NCBI RefSeq assembly: GCF_900091455.1
Contig: NZ_LT607412.1
Coordinates: 5,022,001-5,086,000, forward strand
Source of the DNA: Micromonospora coriariae
Lineage (GTDB): Bacteria; Actinomycetota; Actinomycetes; Mycobacteriales; Micromonosporaceae
Direction of reading: 5' to 3'
DNA: 64,000 nt
Shown here: one piece after another, positions 1-7,440 of the stretch
Layout of the letters: each line of letters starts with the position of its first letter
How positions within the stretch are numbered: the stretch's first letter is position 1
Notes under the pieces: model-generated
Seen by the model: only the letters and a program-made list of their open reading frames with translations
What the model was told of the DNA's origin: nothing
Database searches by the model: none
Translations under genes and position numbers: made by a program

Positions 1-2048
1 CCAACCGCCGCGGGGTGCTGGTGCGGTTCCACTACGCTGGGCAGTTCGCCCGTTACTGGGAACTCGACGACGTCTACGTCGGCAGGCGTACCTGTGACCC
101 GGTGGCCGGCGGGATCGTCGCCGGACGGGTCCTCGACGCGACCACCGGCGACGGCGTCGACGGGGCCACCGTGGCGGCGGTCGCCCACCCGGACGCGCAG
201 GCCAGGTCGGTGGCCACGCCCGACGACGACAACGTCGGCGACGGCTACTTCGCCCTGTTCGCGCCGGGCGACGGTGACCAGCAGTTCACCGGTTCGGCGC
301 GCAACCGGGTCAGCCTCACCCGGTCGGTGCACGTCGCAACCAACGCGGTCACCAGGGCCGACTTCTCGCTGGCCGCCGCGGCGCTCACCGTCAGCCCGGC
401 GACGGTGACGCGGAACGTGCGGCTCGGCGAGAGCGGGCAGGCGGAACTCACCGTCACCAACTCCGGGTCGGCGGAAGCGCACGTCTCCCTCGTGGAGCAG
501 CCCGGCGGCTTCACCCCGCTCAGCGCGCCGCCCGCCGCCGCAGCGGCGGTTCCGGTGCGACGGGTCCCCGGCGTCGCCGCCGGCGGCCGGCACACCGCCG
601 GCGGGCAGCGGGTCGTCGCAGCGCCGACCGTCACCTCCCCGCCGGCCATGACCGCCTCGGCAGCGCCCGGCGGTCCGGCGTGGGCGCCGCTGGCCGACTA
701 TCCGGGCGGCCCGATCATGGACAACGCGATGGTCCGCGGCGACGACGGCAAGGTCTACGTCGTCGGTGGCACGCCTGACGGGTACGGACCCACGGCGAAG
801 GGGTACGTCTACGACCCGGTCCGGCTGCTGTGGTCGGCACTGCCGGACCTGCCAGTGCCCGTGCAGAAGCCGGTGGCGGCGTTCGTCGCCGGCCGACTTG
901 TCGTCGCCGGCGGCTGGGGACCGCTGGACGCGGTCACCGACGTGCAGATCTACGACCCGGCGAACGGAGCGTGGACGCGCGGCGCGCCGCTGCCCGCACC
1001 GCGCGGCGCCGCCGGCAGTGCCGTGCTCGACGGCCTGCTGTACGTGGTCTCCGGCTGCGACGTCGGTGACTGCATGACCGCCACCACCAGCGTCTTCGTG
1101 TACGACCCGGTACGCGACCGGTGGAGCAGCAGGGCGGACTACCCGGCGAGCGAGGCGTTCATGTCCTGCGGCGGACTAGCCGGACGGGTCATCTGCGCCG
1201 GAGGTGTCGACTTCGGGACCGGCAACGGGTCGGCCGCCGCCTACTCGTACGAGCCGCGCACGGACGTGTGGACCCGCGTCGCCGACCTGCCGACCGGCTG
1301 GTGGGGCGCGGCGTCGGCGGTCGCCAACGGGCAGCTGCTGCTGAGTGGCGGCGTCGCCGGTGGCACGGGCCCGACGTCGTCCGTCACCAACGAGGGCCAC
1401 GCGTACGATCCGGTGGCCGGTAAATGGCAGGCACTGCCGAACGCACCCGCGCCGTTCTATCGCGGCGCTGCCGCGTGTGGCGTCTACCGGGTCGGCGGGG
1501 CGCGGCAACACTTCGAGGCCACGGCGAGCACCCAGGAGCTGCCGGGATACGACATCTGCGGCCCGTCCGGCGACGTGCCGTGGCTCTCCGAGAGCGACAG
1601 CGCCTTCACCCTTCCGCCTGGGGAGAGCAAGACCGTGACGCTCAAGCTGGACGCCGGCAACGCGTCAACCGTGGACCAGCCGGGCGACTACAGCGCCGCA
1701 CTGGCGGTCCGGGTCGACGGCCCCGTGCAGCCCGCACCGGTCCAGGTCACGATGCACGTCGATCCGCCGAAGAGGTGGGGCCGGCTGAGCGGCACGGTCA
1801 GTGGTGCCGGTTGTACCGGTTCCGTCGGGCCGCTGTCGCGCGCCACCGTCACGGTTCGGACGAAGCGCTCCACCACCACCCTGTGGACCGACGAGGCCGG
1901 CAACTGGTCGGTCTGGGTCGACAAGCGGGACAGCCCGATCACGCTGGTCTACTCCAAGGACGGATTCAGCAGTCTGACAAAGAGGGTCACGGTGCGGTCC
2001 GGTAGCACGGTCAGCACCGACGTGGTCCTGCAGCCAGCTCGCTGCTGA
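1..2048 (+). CDS. Kelch-repeat secreted protein, C-terminal part (5' end outside window)
   Basis: The frame is open to the first base, so this is the 3' portion of a longer gene; the GTG at 15 need not be the start. The visible part begins with the end of a beta-sandwich domain (WELDDV), then a carboxypeptidase-regulatory-like domain (GRVLDATTG, about residues 35-100), then at least six kelch-type blades between about residues 225 and 500 (GKVYVVGG, GRLVVAGG, LLYVVSG, GRVICAGG, GQLLLSGG, YRVGG), and a second regulatory-like fold at the C-terminus (GRLSGTVSG, about 590-677). This architecture is known from the C-terminal halves of extracellular S8 peptidases and other cell-surface proteins of Micromonosporaceae. 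The catalytic part, if any, lies upstream, so peptidase identity is inference. A strong hairpin follows directly. Confidence 0.75.
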   Translation, partial: NRRGVLVRFHYAGQFARYWELDDVYVGRRTCDPVAGGIVAGRVLDATTGDGVDGATVAAVAHPDAQARSVATPDDDNVGDGYFALFAPGDGDQQFTGSARNRVSLTRSVHVATNAVTRADFSLAAAALTVSPATVTRNVRLGESGQAELTVTNSGSAEAHVSLVEQPGGFTPLSAPPAAAAAVPVRRVPGVAAGGRHTAGGQRVVAAPTVTSPPAMTASAAPGGPAWAPLADYPGGPIMDNAMVRGDDGKVYVVGGTPDGYGPTAKGYVYDPVRLLWSALPDLPVPVQKPVAAFVAGRLVVAGGWGPLDAVTDVQIYDPANGAWTRGAPLPAPRGAAGSAVLDGLLYVVSGCDVGDCMTATTSVFVYDPVRDRWSSRADYPASEAFMSCGGLAGRVICAGGVDFGTGNGSAAAYSYEPRTDVWTRVADLPTGWWGAASAVANGQLLLSGGVAGGTGPTSSVTNEGHAYDPVAGKWQALPNAPAPFYRGAAACGVYRVGGARQHFEATASTQELPGYDICGPSGDVPWLSESDSAFTLPPGESKTVTLKLDAGNASTVDQPGDYSAALAVRVDGPVQPAPVQVTMHVDPPKRWGRLSGTVSGAGCTGSVGPLSRATVTVRTKRSTTTLWTDEAGNWSVWVDKRDSPITLVYSKDGFSSLTKRVTVRSGSTVSTDVVLQPARC

Positions 2049-2054
2049 GCCTGA

Positions 2055-2098
2055 GGGCACGGGCCGACCAACGCTTCGGCGACGACCGGCCCGTGCCC
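2055..2098 (+). terminator. Rho-independent-type hairpin after the kelch gene
   Basis: Perfect 12-bp inverted repeat (GGGCACGGGCCG at 2055-2066, complement at 2087-2098) with a 20-nt loop, starting 7 nt after the stop codon. There is no U-tract, which is usual for actinobacterial terminators. Confidence 0.75.
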
Positions 2099-2162
2099 GT
2101 TGGGTGCCTGATAGGCGCCGCACCGCACCGCTTCGCATCGCGTGACTGTCATGGCCGTCTCC

Positions 2163-2777
2163 TCACCGGTCCTCGTGGAGTTTGCCGACCGGGACGTGCA
2201 GCCAGTGCGCGGCGCCGATGAGCACGATCGCGTCGGCTTGCAGGGCGGTGAACTCGCCGACGCGTAGTCCGGTGCGTAGCAGCACTTCGACCACGACGCG
2301 GGTGAGCGCGCGGGGTTCGGCTTGGGCGGCGCGTAGCAGTTTCGCCGCGGACGCGTCGTCGAGGGCCTTCGGCAGGGGGTGGTCCTGTCGCGGTCGGTCG
2401 GCGGGGATGATCGGGATCCGGATGGGAGCTTCGGGGCAGTCCCAGTCGCTGATGCGGACGAAGAACATCCGCAGGGTGCCGAGCCGGTGCGCGAGGGTCG
2501 CCGGGGTGAGCCTGTCGGTGCGGTAGCCGGTTCTGGCGGTGAGTCAGGTGCGGAAGTCCTCGATGTGCCGGCGGCGGATGTCGGCGAGGTGGCGGACTTC
2601 GGGTGCCTGCTCGACCAGGAACGCGGTCAGGGATCGCAGGGCCAGGTCGGCGCCTTTCACGCTGCCCGGCCGCAGGATGCAGGTCAGTTGGTCGAGGTAG
2701 CGGCGCATCGGTGTCACCATGTCAGGGATCTCGGTGGCGAGCTGGTCCCAGCCGGGGAGCCGCCGGGGGCCGCTCAC
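2163..2777 (-). pseudogene. Tyrosine recombinase, broken by an in-frame TGA and 3' truncation
   Basis: Two open segments (2544-2777 and 2163-2468) lie in the same frame and read as one protein interrupted only by TGA at 2544-2546. The residues after it (LTARTGYR...) continue the core-binding domain, so a Trp codon (TGG to TGA) is the likely ancestral state. The N-terminal part is a SAM-like core-binding domain. The second part enters the catalytic domain with the first catalytic Arg (RTGLRVGE) but stops at KLHEDR, before the HxLR and Tyr motifs. Catalysis is therefore lost whatever happens at the TGA. The start codon overlaps the stop of the upstream recombinase (ATGA, 2774-2777), so the two were translationally coupled. 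Paired or triple tyrosine recombinases are typical of RIT-like and Tn554-like elements. Confidence 0.75.
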
Positions 2778-3718
2778 CGTCCACCCTCGATCAGGCTGAC
2801 GGCGTTGCGGGGTAACGGTTTTCCGGAGAACAGTTGCGCGTCGATCGCCTCGGCGGCCCGCCGGTACTGCGAGGCCAGCCAGTCGTCGGCCAGGTGCAGG
2901 TAGATGCGGGTGGACTCGATCGAGGCGTGCCCGGCCTGGGCCTGGACCGCCTCCAGGGCCATGCCGGCCTCCCGCAGCCGGGTCAGGCAGGTGTGCCGCA
3001 GCTGATGGCAGGTCACCGTGCCCAGCCCGGCCCGCTGCCGGGCCGAGTCCAGGATCTGATCCAGCCCAGCCGGTGACAGCGGCCGGCCCCGGCGAGGGCC
3101 TTTCAGCACCACGAACAGCCGGTCGGTGGCGATACCGGACGGGCGTTCGTGGTGCAGGTAGGCGGCCACGGAGGTGAAGAACCGGCCGGAGACCGGGATC
3201 TGCCGCTGATGGCCGCCCTTGCCCTCGGCGATGAACACCCGCCGGGCAGCGACCTGCAGATCGTCCAGCCGCAGACCGAGGACCTCACAGCGGCGCAGCC
3301 CACCCAGCACCATCGCCTCACACATGGCCCGGTCCCGGTGCATGCGCAACGCCGCTAGCAGCGCATCGACCTGGACCGGCTGCAGAATCCGCGGCAGGGT
3401 GCGTGGCGTGCGTACCAGCGGCACGCCCTGACGGGGTCGCTGCCGTTCGCGGCGTGTCGGCAAACCTCGGGGCACCGGGTTCGCCTCGACATCACCACGG
3501 GCCTGCAGGAACGCGAACAACCCGGACACGCTTGACAGCCGCCGCCGGACCGTCCGGGCCGACACACCAGCGCTGTCACCGGCGGCCTGCAACCGTCGTG
3601 CCGGGCCGCCGGCATACTGCGCGGTTACGAACGCCAGCACGTCGGCCGCGACGACCCGGCCCGGCGCCTTACCGACCACGCTGAAGAACACCTTCAGGTC
3701 ATACGCGACCGCGACCAC
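2774..3718 (-). CDS. Tyrosine recombinase/integrase (XerC/D-like)
   Basis: The protein of about 314 residues has a phage-integrase fold: core-binding domain over about residues 1-95, catalytic domain over about 115-300. Catalytic residues are visible in order: Arg in [11 protein letters not shown], Lys in EGKGGHQR, His-x-Leu-Arg in HQLRHTCL, the second His in AGHASIEST and the Tyr nucleophile in TRIYLHL. All expected positions are present, so it may still be active. The N-terminus is suspiciously short: the ORF opens at a Met only 20 nt from the point where ppdK sequence begins on the same strand, so the first helices were probably lost at that junction. It is followed by a coupled, broken second recombinase. 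I infer a mobile element remnant whose insertion or deletion truncated ppdK. Confidence 0.85.
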   Translation of the reverse strand: MVAVAYDLKVFFSVVGKAPGRVVAADVLAFVTAQYAGGPARRLQAAGDSAGVSARTVRRRLSSVSGLFAFLQARGDVEANPVPRGLPTRRERQRPRQGVPLVRTPRTLPRILQPVQVDALLAALRMHRDRAMCEAMVLGGLRRCEVLGLRLDDLQVAARRVFIAEGKGGHQRQIPVSGRFFTSVAAYLHHERPSGIATDRLFVVLKGPRRGRPLSPAGLDQILDSARQRAGLGTVTCHQLRHTCLTRLREAGMALEAVQAQAGHASIESTRIYLHLADDWLASQYRRAAEAIDAQLFSGKPLPRNAVSLIEGGR

Positions 3719-3908
3719 AGTGTTCGGCCGCGACCTCGGGCATCATGCCGGTGCGCAGGTAGTCACGGCATGCCTCGGTCGTGACGGTGAAGCCGGGCGG
3801 CACCGGCAGCCCCATCCGCGTCATCTCCGCCAGGTTGGCGCCCTTGCCGCCGAGCAGGTCCTTGAGGTCCTTGTTCCCCTCGATGAAGTCGTAGACGTAT
3901 CTGGTCAT
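3699..3908 (-). pseudogene. ppdK: Pyruvate phosphate dikinase, N-terminal fragment
   Basis: Starts at ATG 3908 (MTRYVYDF) with GGGAGAGG upstream, and follows PPDK through the nucleotide-binding start ([19 protein letters not shown]) for about 65 residues. It then runs into unrelated sequence at the recombinase border (after VAAEH), so more than 800 residues are missing. Intact PPDK interconverts pyruvate, ATP and phosphate with PEP, AMP and pyrophosphate. It is a recurring member of dormancy/oxygen-limitation gene clusters in actinobacteria, which fits the genes to its right. It is divergent from the alcohol dehydrogenase and shares its upstream region. Confidence 0.8.
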
Positions 3909-3967
3909 CGCCGGTCGCACCCCTCTCCCTTTCCTTGTTGGTAGCCCGGCCGACGGCCCCCGTTGTA

Positions 3968-3981
3968 GAGCCGGACGTCCC
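3968..3981. promoter_or_regulatory. DosR/DevR-like box between ppdK remnant and adh (weak)
   Basis: The minus strand reads GGGACGTCCGGCTC, with two mismatches to GGGACTTNNGNCCC. It lies in the divergent intergenic region, 59 nt from the adh start. It is the weakest of the set on its own and is supported by three similar sites before neighbouring genes. Confidence 0.35.
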
Positions 3982-4039
3982 TACTCGACAGACCCCGGCC
4001 GGACGAGCGTGGAGACGACGACAGAGAAAGGGGAACGTC

Positions 4040-5080
4040 ATGAGAGGCCTTGTGTACGGCGGACCAGGCGTCCGATCGTGGACGGAGATCCCGGACGCCC
4101 GAATCGAAGACCCGCGCGACGCGATCATCCAAGTCGACGCGGTCACCATCTGCGGCACCGATCTGCACATCCTGGGCGGCGACGTGCCGGAGGTCACGGA
4201 GGGCACGGTGCTGGGGCATGAAGCGGTCGGCACGATAGTCGAGACCGGAAGCGGTGTCGCCGGACTGGTACCCGGTGACCGGGTGCTGGCCTCGTGCATC
4301 TCCGCCTGCGGCATCTGCCGCTACTGCCGCCAAGGAGCGTACGGCCAATGCCGCGGTGGCGGTGGCTGGATCCTCGGCCACCTTGTGAACGGGGTGCAGT
4401 CCGAGTACGCCCGCATCCCGTTCGCGGACCTGTCCACCTACAAACTACCCGACCGGGTCGACGACGAATCCGCCGTGCTGCTGGCCGACATCCTGCCCAC
4501 CTCGTACGAGGTCGGTGTGCTCAACGGCCACGTCCGGCCGGGTGACACCGTGGCCATCGTGGGTGCCGGGCCGATCGGGCTCGCCGCCGTGCTGACAGCG
4601 CGACTCTTCTCGCCCGCGCACATCATCGTGATCGACAAAGCAGAGAGCCGTCTACAGGCAGCGAAAGTCTTCGGCGCCGACACCACCGTTCTCGTGGGCT
4701 CGGACGACGCCCTCGACACCGTGCGGGCACTGACCGGCGGCCTCGGCGCCGATGTGGCGATGGAGGCGGTCGGCACACCCCAGACGTTCGAGCTGTGCAC
4801 CACGCTGGTCCGGCCTGGAGGCCGAGTCGCCAACATCGGCGTGCACGGCGCGCCGGCCACCCTGCACCTGGAAGACCTGTGGATCCGCAACGTCACCATC
4901 ACCACCGGCCTGGTCAACACCTACTCCACCCCGAAACTGCTGGACATGCTGGTCGCGGGACAGCTTGATCTCGGGCACATGGTCACGCACCGCTTCGGCC
5001 TGAACGAGTTCATGGCTGCGTACGACGTGTTCGCCGACGCCGGACGCTCCGGCGCGCTGAAGGTGGTGTTGTCGCGATGA
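4040..5080 (+). CDS. Zinc-dependent alcohol dehydrogenase (MDR family)
   Basis: 346 residues, full length for a medium-chain dehydrogenase. ATG 4040 is chosen because it follows AAAGGGGA and because residues upstream of it do not resemble the family. Catalytic zinc ligands Cys38 and His60-Glu61 (GHE) are present, as are the four structural-zinc cysteines C90, C93, C96 and C104. The Rossmann motif GAGPIG sits at about residues 175-180. It probably oxidises or reduces a small alcohol/aldehyde with NAD(P)H; the substrate cannot be read from sequence. The stop overlaps the next start (ATGA), so it is co-translated with the SRPBCC gene. Its location beside a ppdK fragment and a candidate DosR-like box suggests regulation with the rest of the block. 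Confidence 0.9.
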   Translation: MRGLVYGGPGVRSWTEIPDARIEDPRDAIIQVDAVTICGTDLHILGGDVPEVTEGTVLGHEAVGTIVETGSGVAGLVPGDRVLASCISACGICRYCRQGAYGQCRGGGGWILGHLVNGVQSEYARIPFADLSTYKLPDRVDDESAVLLADILPTSYEVGVLNGHVRPGDTVAIVGAGPIGLAAVLTARLFSPAHIIVIDKAESRLQAAKVFGADTTVLVGSDDALDTVRALTGGLGADVAMEAVGTPQTFELCTTLVRPGGRVANIGVHGAPATLHLEDLWIRNVTITTGLVNTYSTPKLLDMLVAGQLDLGHMVTHRFGLNEFMAAYDVFADAGRSGALKVVLSR

Positions 5081-5706
5081 GAACCGGACTCCTCGTGATC
5101 GGTGCGGGCTTGGCCGCGGCGTTGTCGCCGTGGGCCCGTCGGCGGTATGTCACCTGGGGCGCCACGCCCGAGGAAGCGTCCGGGCCCGTGCCGGGCGATG
5201 AACTGCTGTCGGATGCCGGCCTTGTCTCCACCCGCGCGATCACCATTGACGCAGGCCCGGAGGCAGTGTGGCCGTGGCTGGTGCAAATGGGCAGCGGCCG
5301 TGGAGGTGCCTACACGTACGACTGGATCGAGAACCTCTTCGGGCTGAACATGCACAGCGCCGACGAGATCCTGCCGCAGTTCCAGCGCCTGGGCGTCGGC
5401 GACAGTCTGCCGCTGGGTACCAAGAGGCCGGCCATGCAGGTGGAGATCTGCGATCACGCGAAGACGTTGGCCTTCCGTTCCGCCGACGGCGCCTGGGTGT
5501 GGATTTTCGATCTGCGTCCCGACCAGGGCGGGACACGCCTGATCAGCCGCAACCGCATCTCCCCGCCCGGAACGAGCCGGGCCGCCCGCTTGCTGTACGA
5601 CGTGATGATGGCTCCCGGCAGTCTGATCATGGAGCGCCGGATGCTCCGCGGCATCAAGGAGCGGGCTGAGCGGGTCGGTCGTTCAGCGGAGCCGGTCAGA
5701 GCCTGA
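5077..5706 (+). CDS. SRPBCC-family protein
   Basis: 209 residues. An N-terminal hydrophobic stretch (residues 3-16) is followed by a START/SRPBCC-like domain: ITIDAGPEAVWPWLVQMG opens the fold and a long amphipathic C-terminal helix (about 160-200) closes it. The family binds hydrophobic ligands in a helix-grip cavity; the ligand here is unknown. The start ATG overlaps the adh stop by four bases, so the two are translationally coupled and the protein may act with the dehydrogenase. No frameshift or missing part is visible. Confidence 0.8.
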   Translation: MRTGLLVIGAGLAAALSPWARRRYVTWGATPEEASGPVPGDELLSDAGLVSTRAITIDAGPEAVWPWLVQMGSGRGGAYTYDWIENLFGLNMHSADEILPQFQRLGVGDSLPLGTKRPAMQVEICDHAKTLAFRSADGAWVWIFDLRPDQGGTRLISRNRISPPGTSRAARLLYDVMMAPGSLIMERRMLRGIKERAERVGRSAEPVRA

Positions 5707-5726
5707 CCTGGTGGCACGTCTGCGTC

Positions 5727-5740
5727 AGGTCTTTCGGCCC
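5727..5740. promoter_or_regulatory. DosR/DevR-like box upstream of the CBS-BON gene
   Basis: AGGTCTTTCGGCCC, two mismatches to GGGACTTNNGNCCC, 56 nt upstream of the next start codon. The core TTTCGGCCC is identical to that of the best copy at 11142-11155 (read on the minus strand there). Confidence 0.5.
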
Positions 5741-5795
5741 TGACCGGTGGCGGGTCGGACTTCTACCGTGAGAGGTACGTAGCGAGGAGGCTGCC

Positions 5796-6482
5796 ATGTC
5801 GGCGTGGAGAGTGGACGATGTAATGACCAAGGCGGTCGTGTCGGTGCAGCCGACGGCGACCTACCGCGAAGTGGTAGATCTGCTGATCGGCCGGCGCTTC
5901 AGTGCCGTACCGGTCGTGGACGGGTTCGAGCACGTGACCGGCGTGATCTCCGAGGCGGATCTGCTTCGTAAGATCGAGTACGCGGGTGAGGACGCGCCTC
6001 GGCTGTTCGAGGGACGCCGTCGCCGGGGCGAGCGAGCCAAGGCGCACGCGGCCACCGCCGCCGACCTGATGAGCAGCCCGCCGGTGGTGGCACTCAGCGG
6101 GACGCCGATCGCGGCCGCCGCCCGGGTCATGGACGTCGAGCACGTGAAGCGGTTGCCGGTCGTCGACGATCTGGGCCGGCTGATCGGCATCGTCTCCCGC
6201 GGTGATCTGCTCAAGGTCCACCTGCGGCCGGACGACGAGATCAGCGCCGACATCTGCCGCAACGTCTTCGAGGTCTTGCTGCCCGACGGCTCCGAACAGG
6301 TGGACGTCGCCGTGGCCGAAGGAGTGGTGAGGCTGACCGGGCCGATCGACCGGCGCTCGACCGCCAACATGGCGATCCGCCTGACCCGGCAGGTCCCCGG
6401 CGTCGTGGACGTGATCGACAAGTTCAACGTCGCGTTCCAGGACACGGACACCACCGGCGCCAGCGTCTTCATCGTCGCTTGA
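5796..6482 (+). CDS. Tandem CBS-domain protein with C-terminal BON domain
   Basis: 228 residues. Two CBS motifs (about residues 6-62 with VTGVISEADLL, and 88-138 with LIGIVSRGDLL) form a Bateman module that in this family senses adenine nucleotides. A BON domain follows (about 148-215, with VRLTGPIDRRS and VPGVVDVIDKF), usually a membrane- or ligand-contacting fold. The start is set by AGGAGG at 5787-5792. Proteins of this layout recur in dormancy/universal-stress clusters of actinobacteria. The DosR-like box just upstream supports such regulation. Partner protein unknown. Confidence 0.88.
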   Translation: MSAWRVDDVMTKAVVSVQPTATYREVVDLLIGRRFSAVPVVDGFEHVTGVISEADLLRKIEYAGEDAPRLFEGRRRRGERAKAHAATAADLMSSPPVVALSGTPIAAAARVMDVEHVKRLPVVDDLGRLIGIVSRGDLLKVHLRPDDEISADICRNVFEVLLPDGSEQVDVAVAEGVVRLTGPIDRRSTANMAIRLTRQVPGVVDVIDKFNVAFQDTDTTGASVFIVA

Positions 6483-6536
6483 ACACGCGCGGGGCCTGGC
6501 CGCCACCGGGCCCCGCGCCCACCATGGGAGAGCGCC

Positions 6537-6862
6537 ATGCCGTCGTTGAGCGTCTTCGACCTGCTCGCCATGCATGACTTCGTCGCCGACCTTCCGTCGA
6601 ACTGGCTGCATCGGCTCGCCGTGGCTGGGCGACCGGTGTACTTCGCTGCCGGGCGCCGGCTATGCCGCGAAGACGCGCCTGCTGAGCAATTCTGGTTGCT
6701 CCACTTCGGCGCTGTCGCGGTCGACTTCTCCGTTCCGGGCCGCGGCAACATCGTCGTCGAGCGTGTCGGTGCCGGCGCGCCGGTCGGCTGGACGTGGTGA
6801 CGGACCGCCTGCAACACGCCCGGCATCGACTGATCGAGGTCTACGCCTACCCGGGAGATTGA
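6537..6862 (+). pseudogene. Cyclic-nucleotide-binding (Crp-type) protein with internal deletion
   Basis: The ATG at 6537 opens a cNMP-binding fold (LPSNWLHRLAVAG, FWLLHFGAVAV, GAGAPVGWTW) and stops at 6800. A second frame starting at 6797 reads VTDRLQHARHRLIEVYAYPGD to a stop at 6860-6862, which looks like the natural C-terminal end of such a protein. Roughly the second half of the beta-barrel is missing and the two pieces are out of frame. An intact homologue would sense a cyclic nucleotide or small ligand. The gene sits directly before the nitroreductase, with a 2-nt gap. Confidence 0.65.
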
Positions 6863-6864
6863 CG

Positions 6865-7341
6865 ATGCTGCTCACAGATTCCTTGAAGCGCTGGATGTAC
6901 CGTGGCGGACGCCCGCAGGGCTTGGCCCGCTTGATGAATCGCTTCTCAGCTATCCAGTTCCGGGCCGGCCTGCTCGTGCCGTCCAACTGGGCGACTCTCG
7001 AGGTGCGTGGGCGGCGTACGGGCCGAATGGTGTCCTGCCCGCTCGTGGTTGCCAGATACGAAGGCCGGGAGTATCTGGTCTCCATGCTCGGCAACGACGC
7101 CAACTGGGTCGCAAACGTGCGTGCCGCTGGCGGCGACGCTGTTCTGAGCCACGGGCGCAGGGAGAGCATCCATCTCAGCGAGGTAGCGGTGCCGGACAAA
7201 CCGCCGATTCTGCGCCGCTACCTGGAGAAGGCCCCCGGAGCGCGACCGCACATCCCGGTCGATCGGCATGCCCCGCTCGAGGCATTCGAGGCGATCGCGG
7301 AGGACTACCCGGTGTTCCTCGTAACTCGTCCCGCCTCGTAG
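6865..7341 (+). CDS. Deazaflavin (F420)-dependent nitroreductase-family protein
   Basis: 158 residues, the normal size for this split-barrel family. ATG 6865 is preferred over longer in-frame starts because the upstream residues overlap the broken cNMP gene in another frame. Visible features are the N-terminal basic helix, LEVRGRRTGR (the phosphate-contacting strand-turn of the family), YLVSMLGNDANWVANVRAAGG and a C-terminal segment with HIPVDRHAP. Members such as mycobacterial Ddn use F420H2 to reduce quinones or nitro compounds. F420 is common in actinobacteria, but whether this protein uses F420, FMN or haem is not decided by sequence alone. It ends at the DosR-like box that precedes xfp. 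Confidence 0.8.
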   Translation: MLLTDSLKRWMYRGGRPQGLARLMNRFSAIQFRAGLLVPSNWATLEVRGRRTGRMVSCPLVVARYEGREYLVSMLGNDANWVANVRAAGGDAVLSHGRRESIHLSEVAVPDKPPILRRYLEKAPGARPHIPVDRHAPLEAFEAIAEDYPVFLVTRPAS

Positions 7342-7354
7342 GGCCGAAGGTCCC
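7341..7354. promoter_or_regulatory. DosR/DevR-like box upstream of xfp
   Basis: GGGCCGAAGGTCCC; its complement GGGACCTTCGGCCC has one mismatch to GGGACTTNNGNCCC. It lies 87 nt before the xfp start, overlapping the last base of the preceding stop codon. Confidence 0.6.
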
Positions 7355-7440
7355 ACCGGCGCTGGCTTCCGACTACGAGCGCGACACGCCCGCGCCCTAC
7401 GGTCGGACACAACGACAAAGATCCGCCGAAAGGAATCGCC

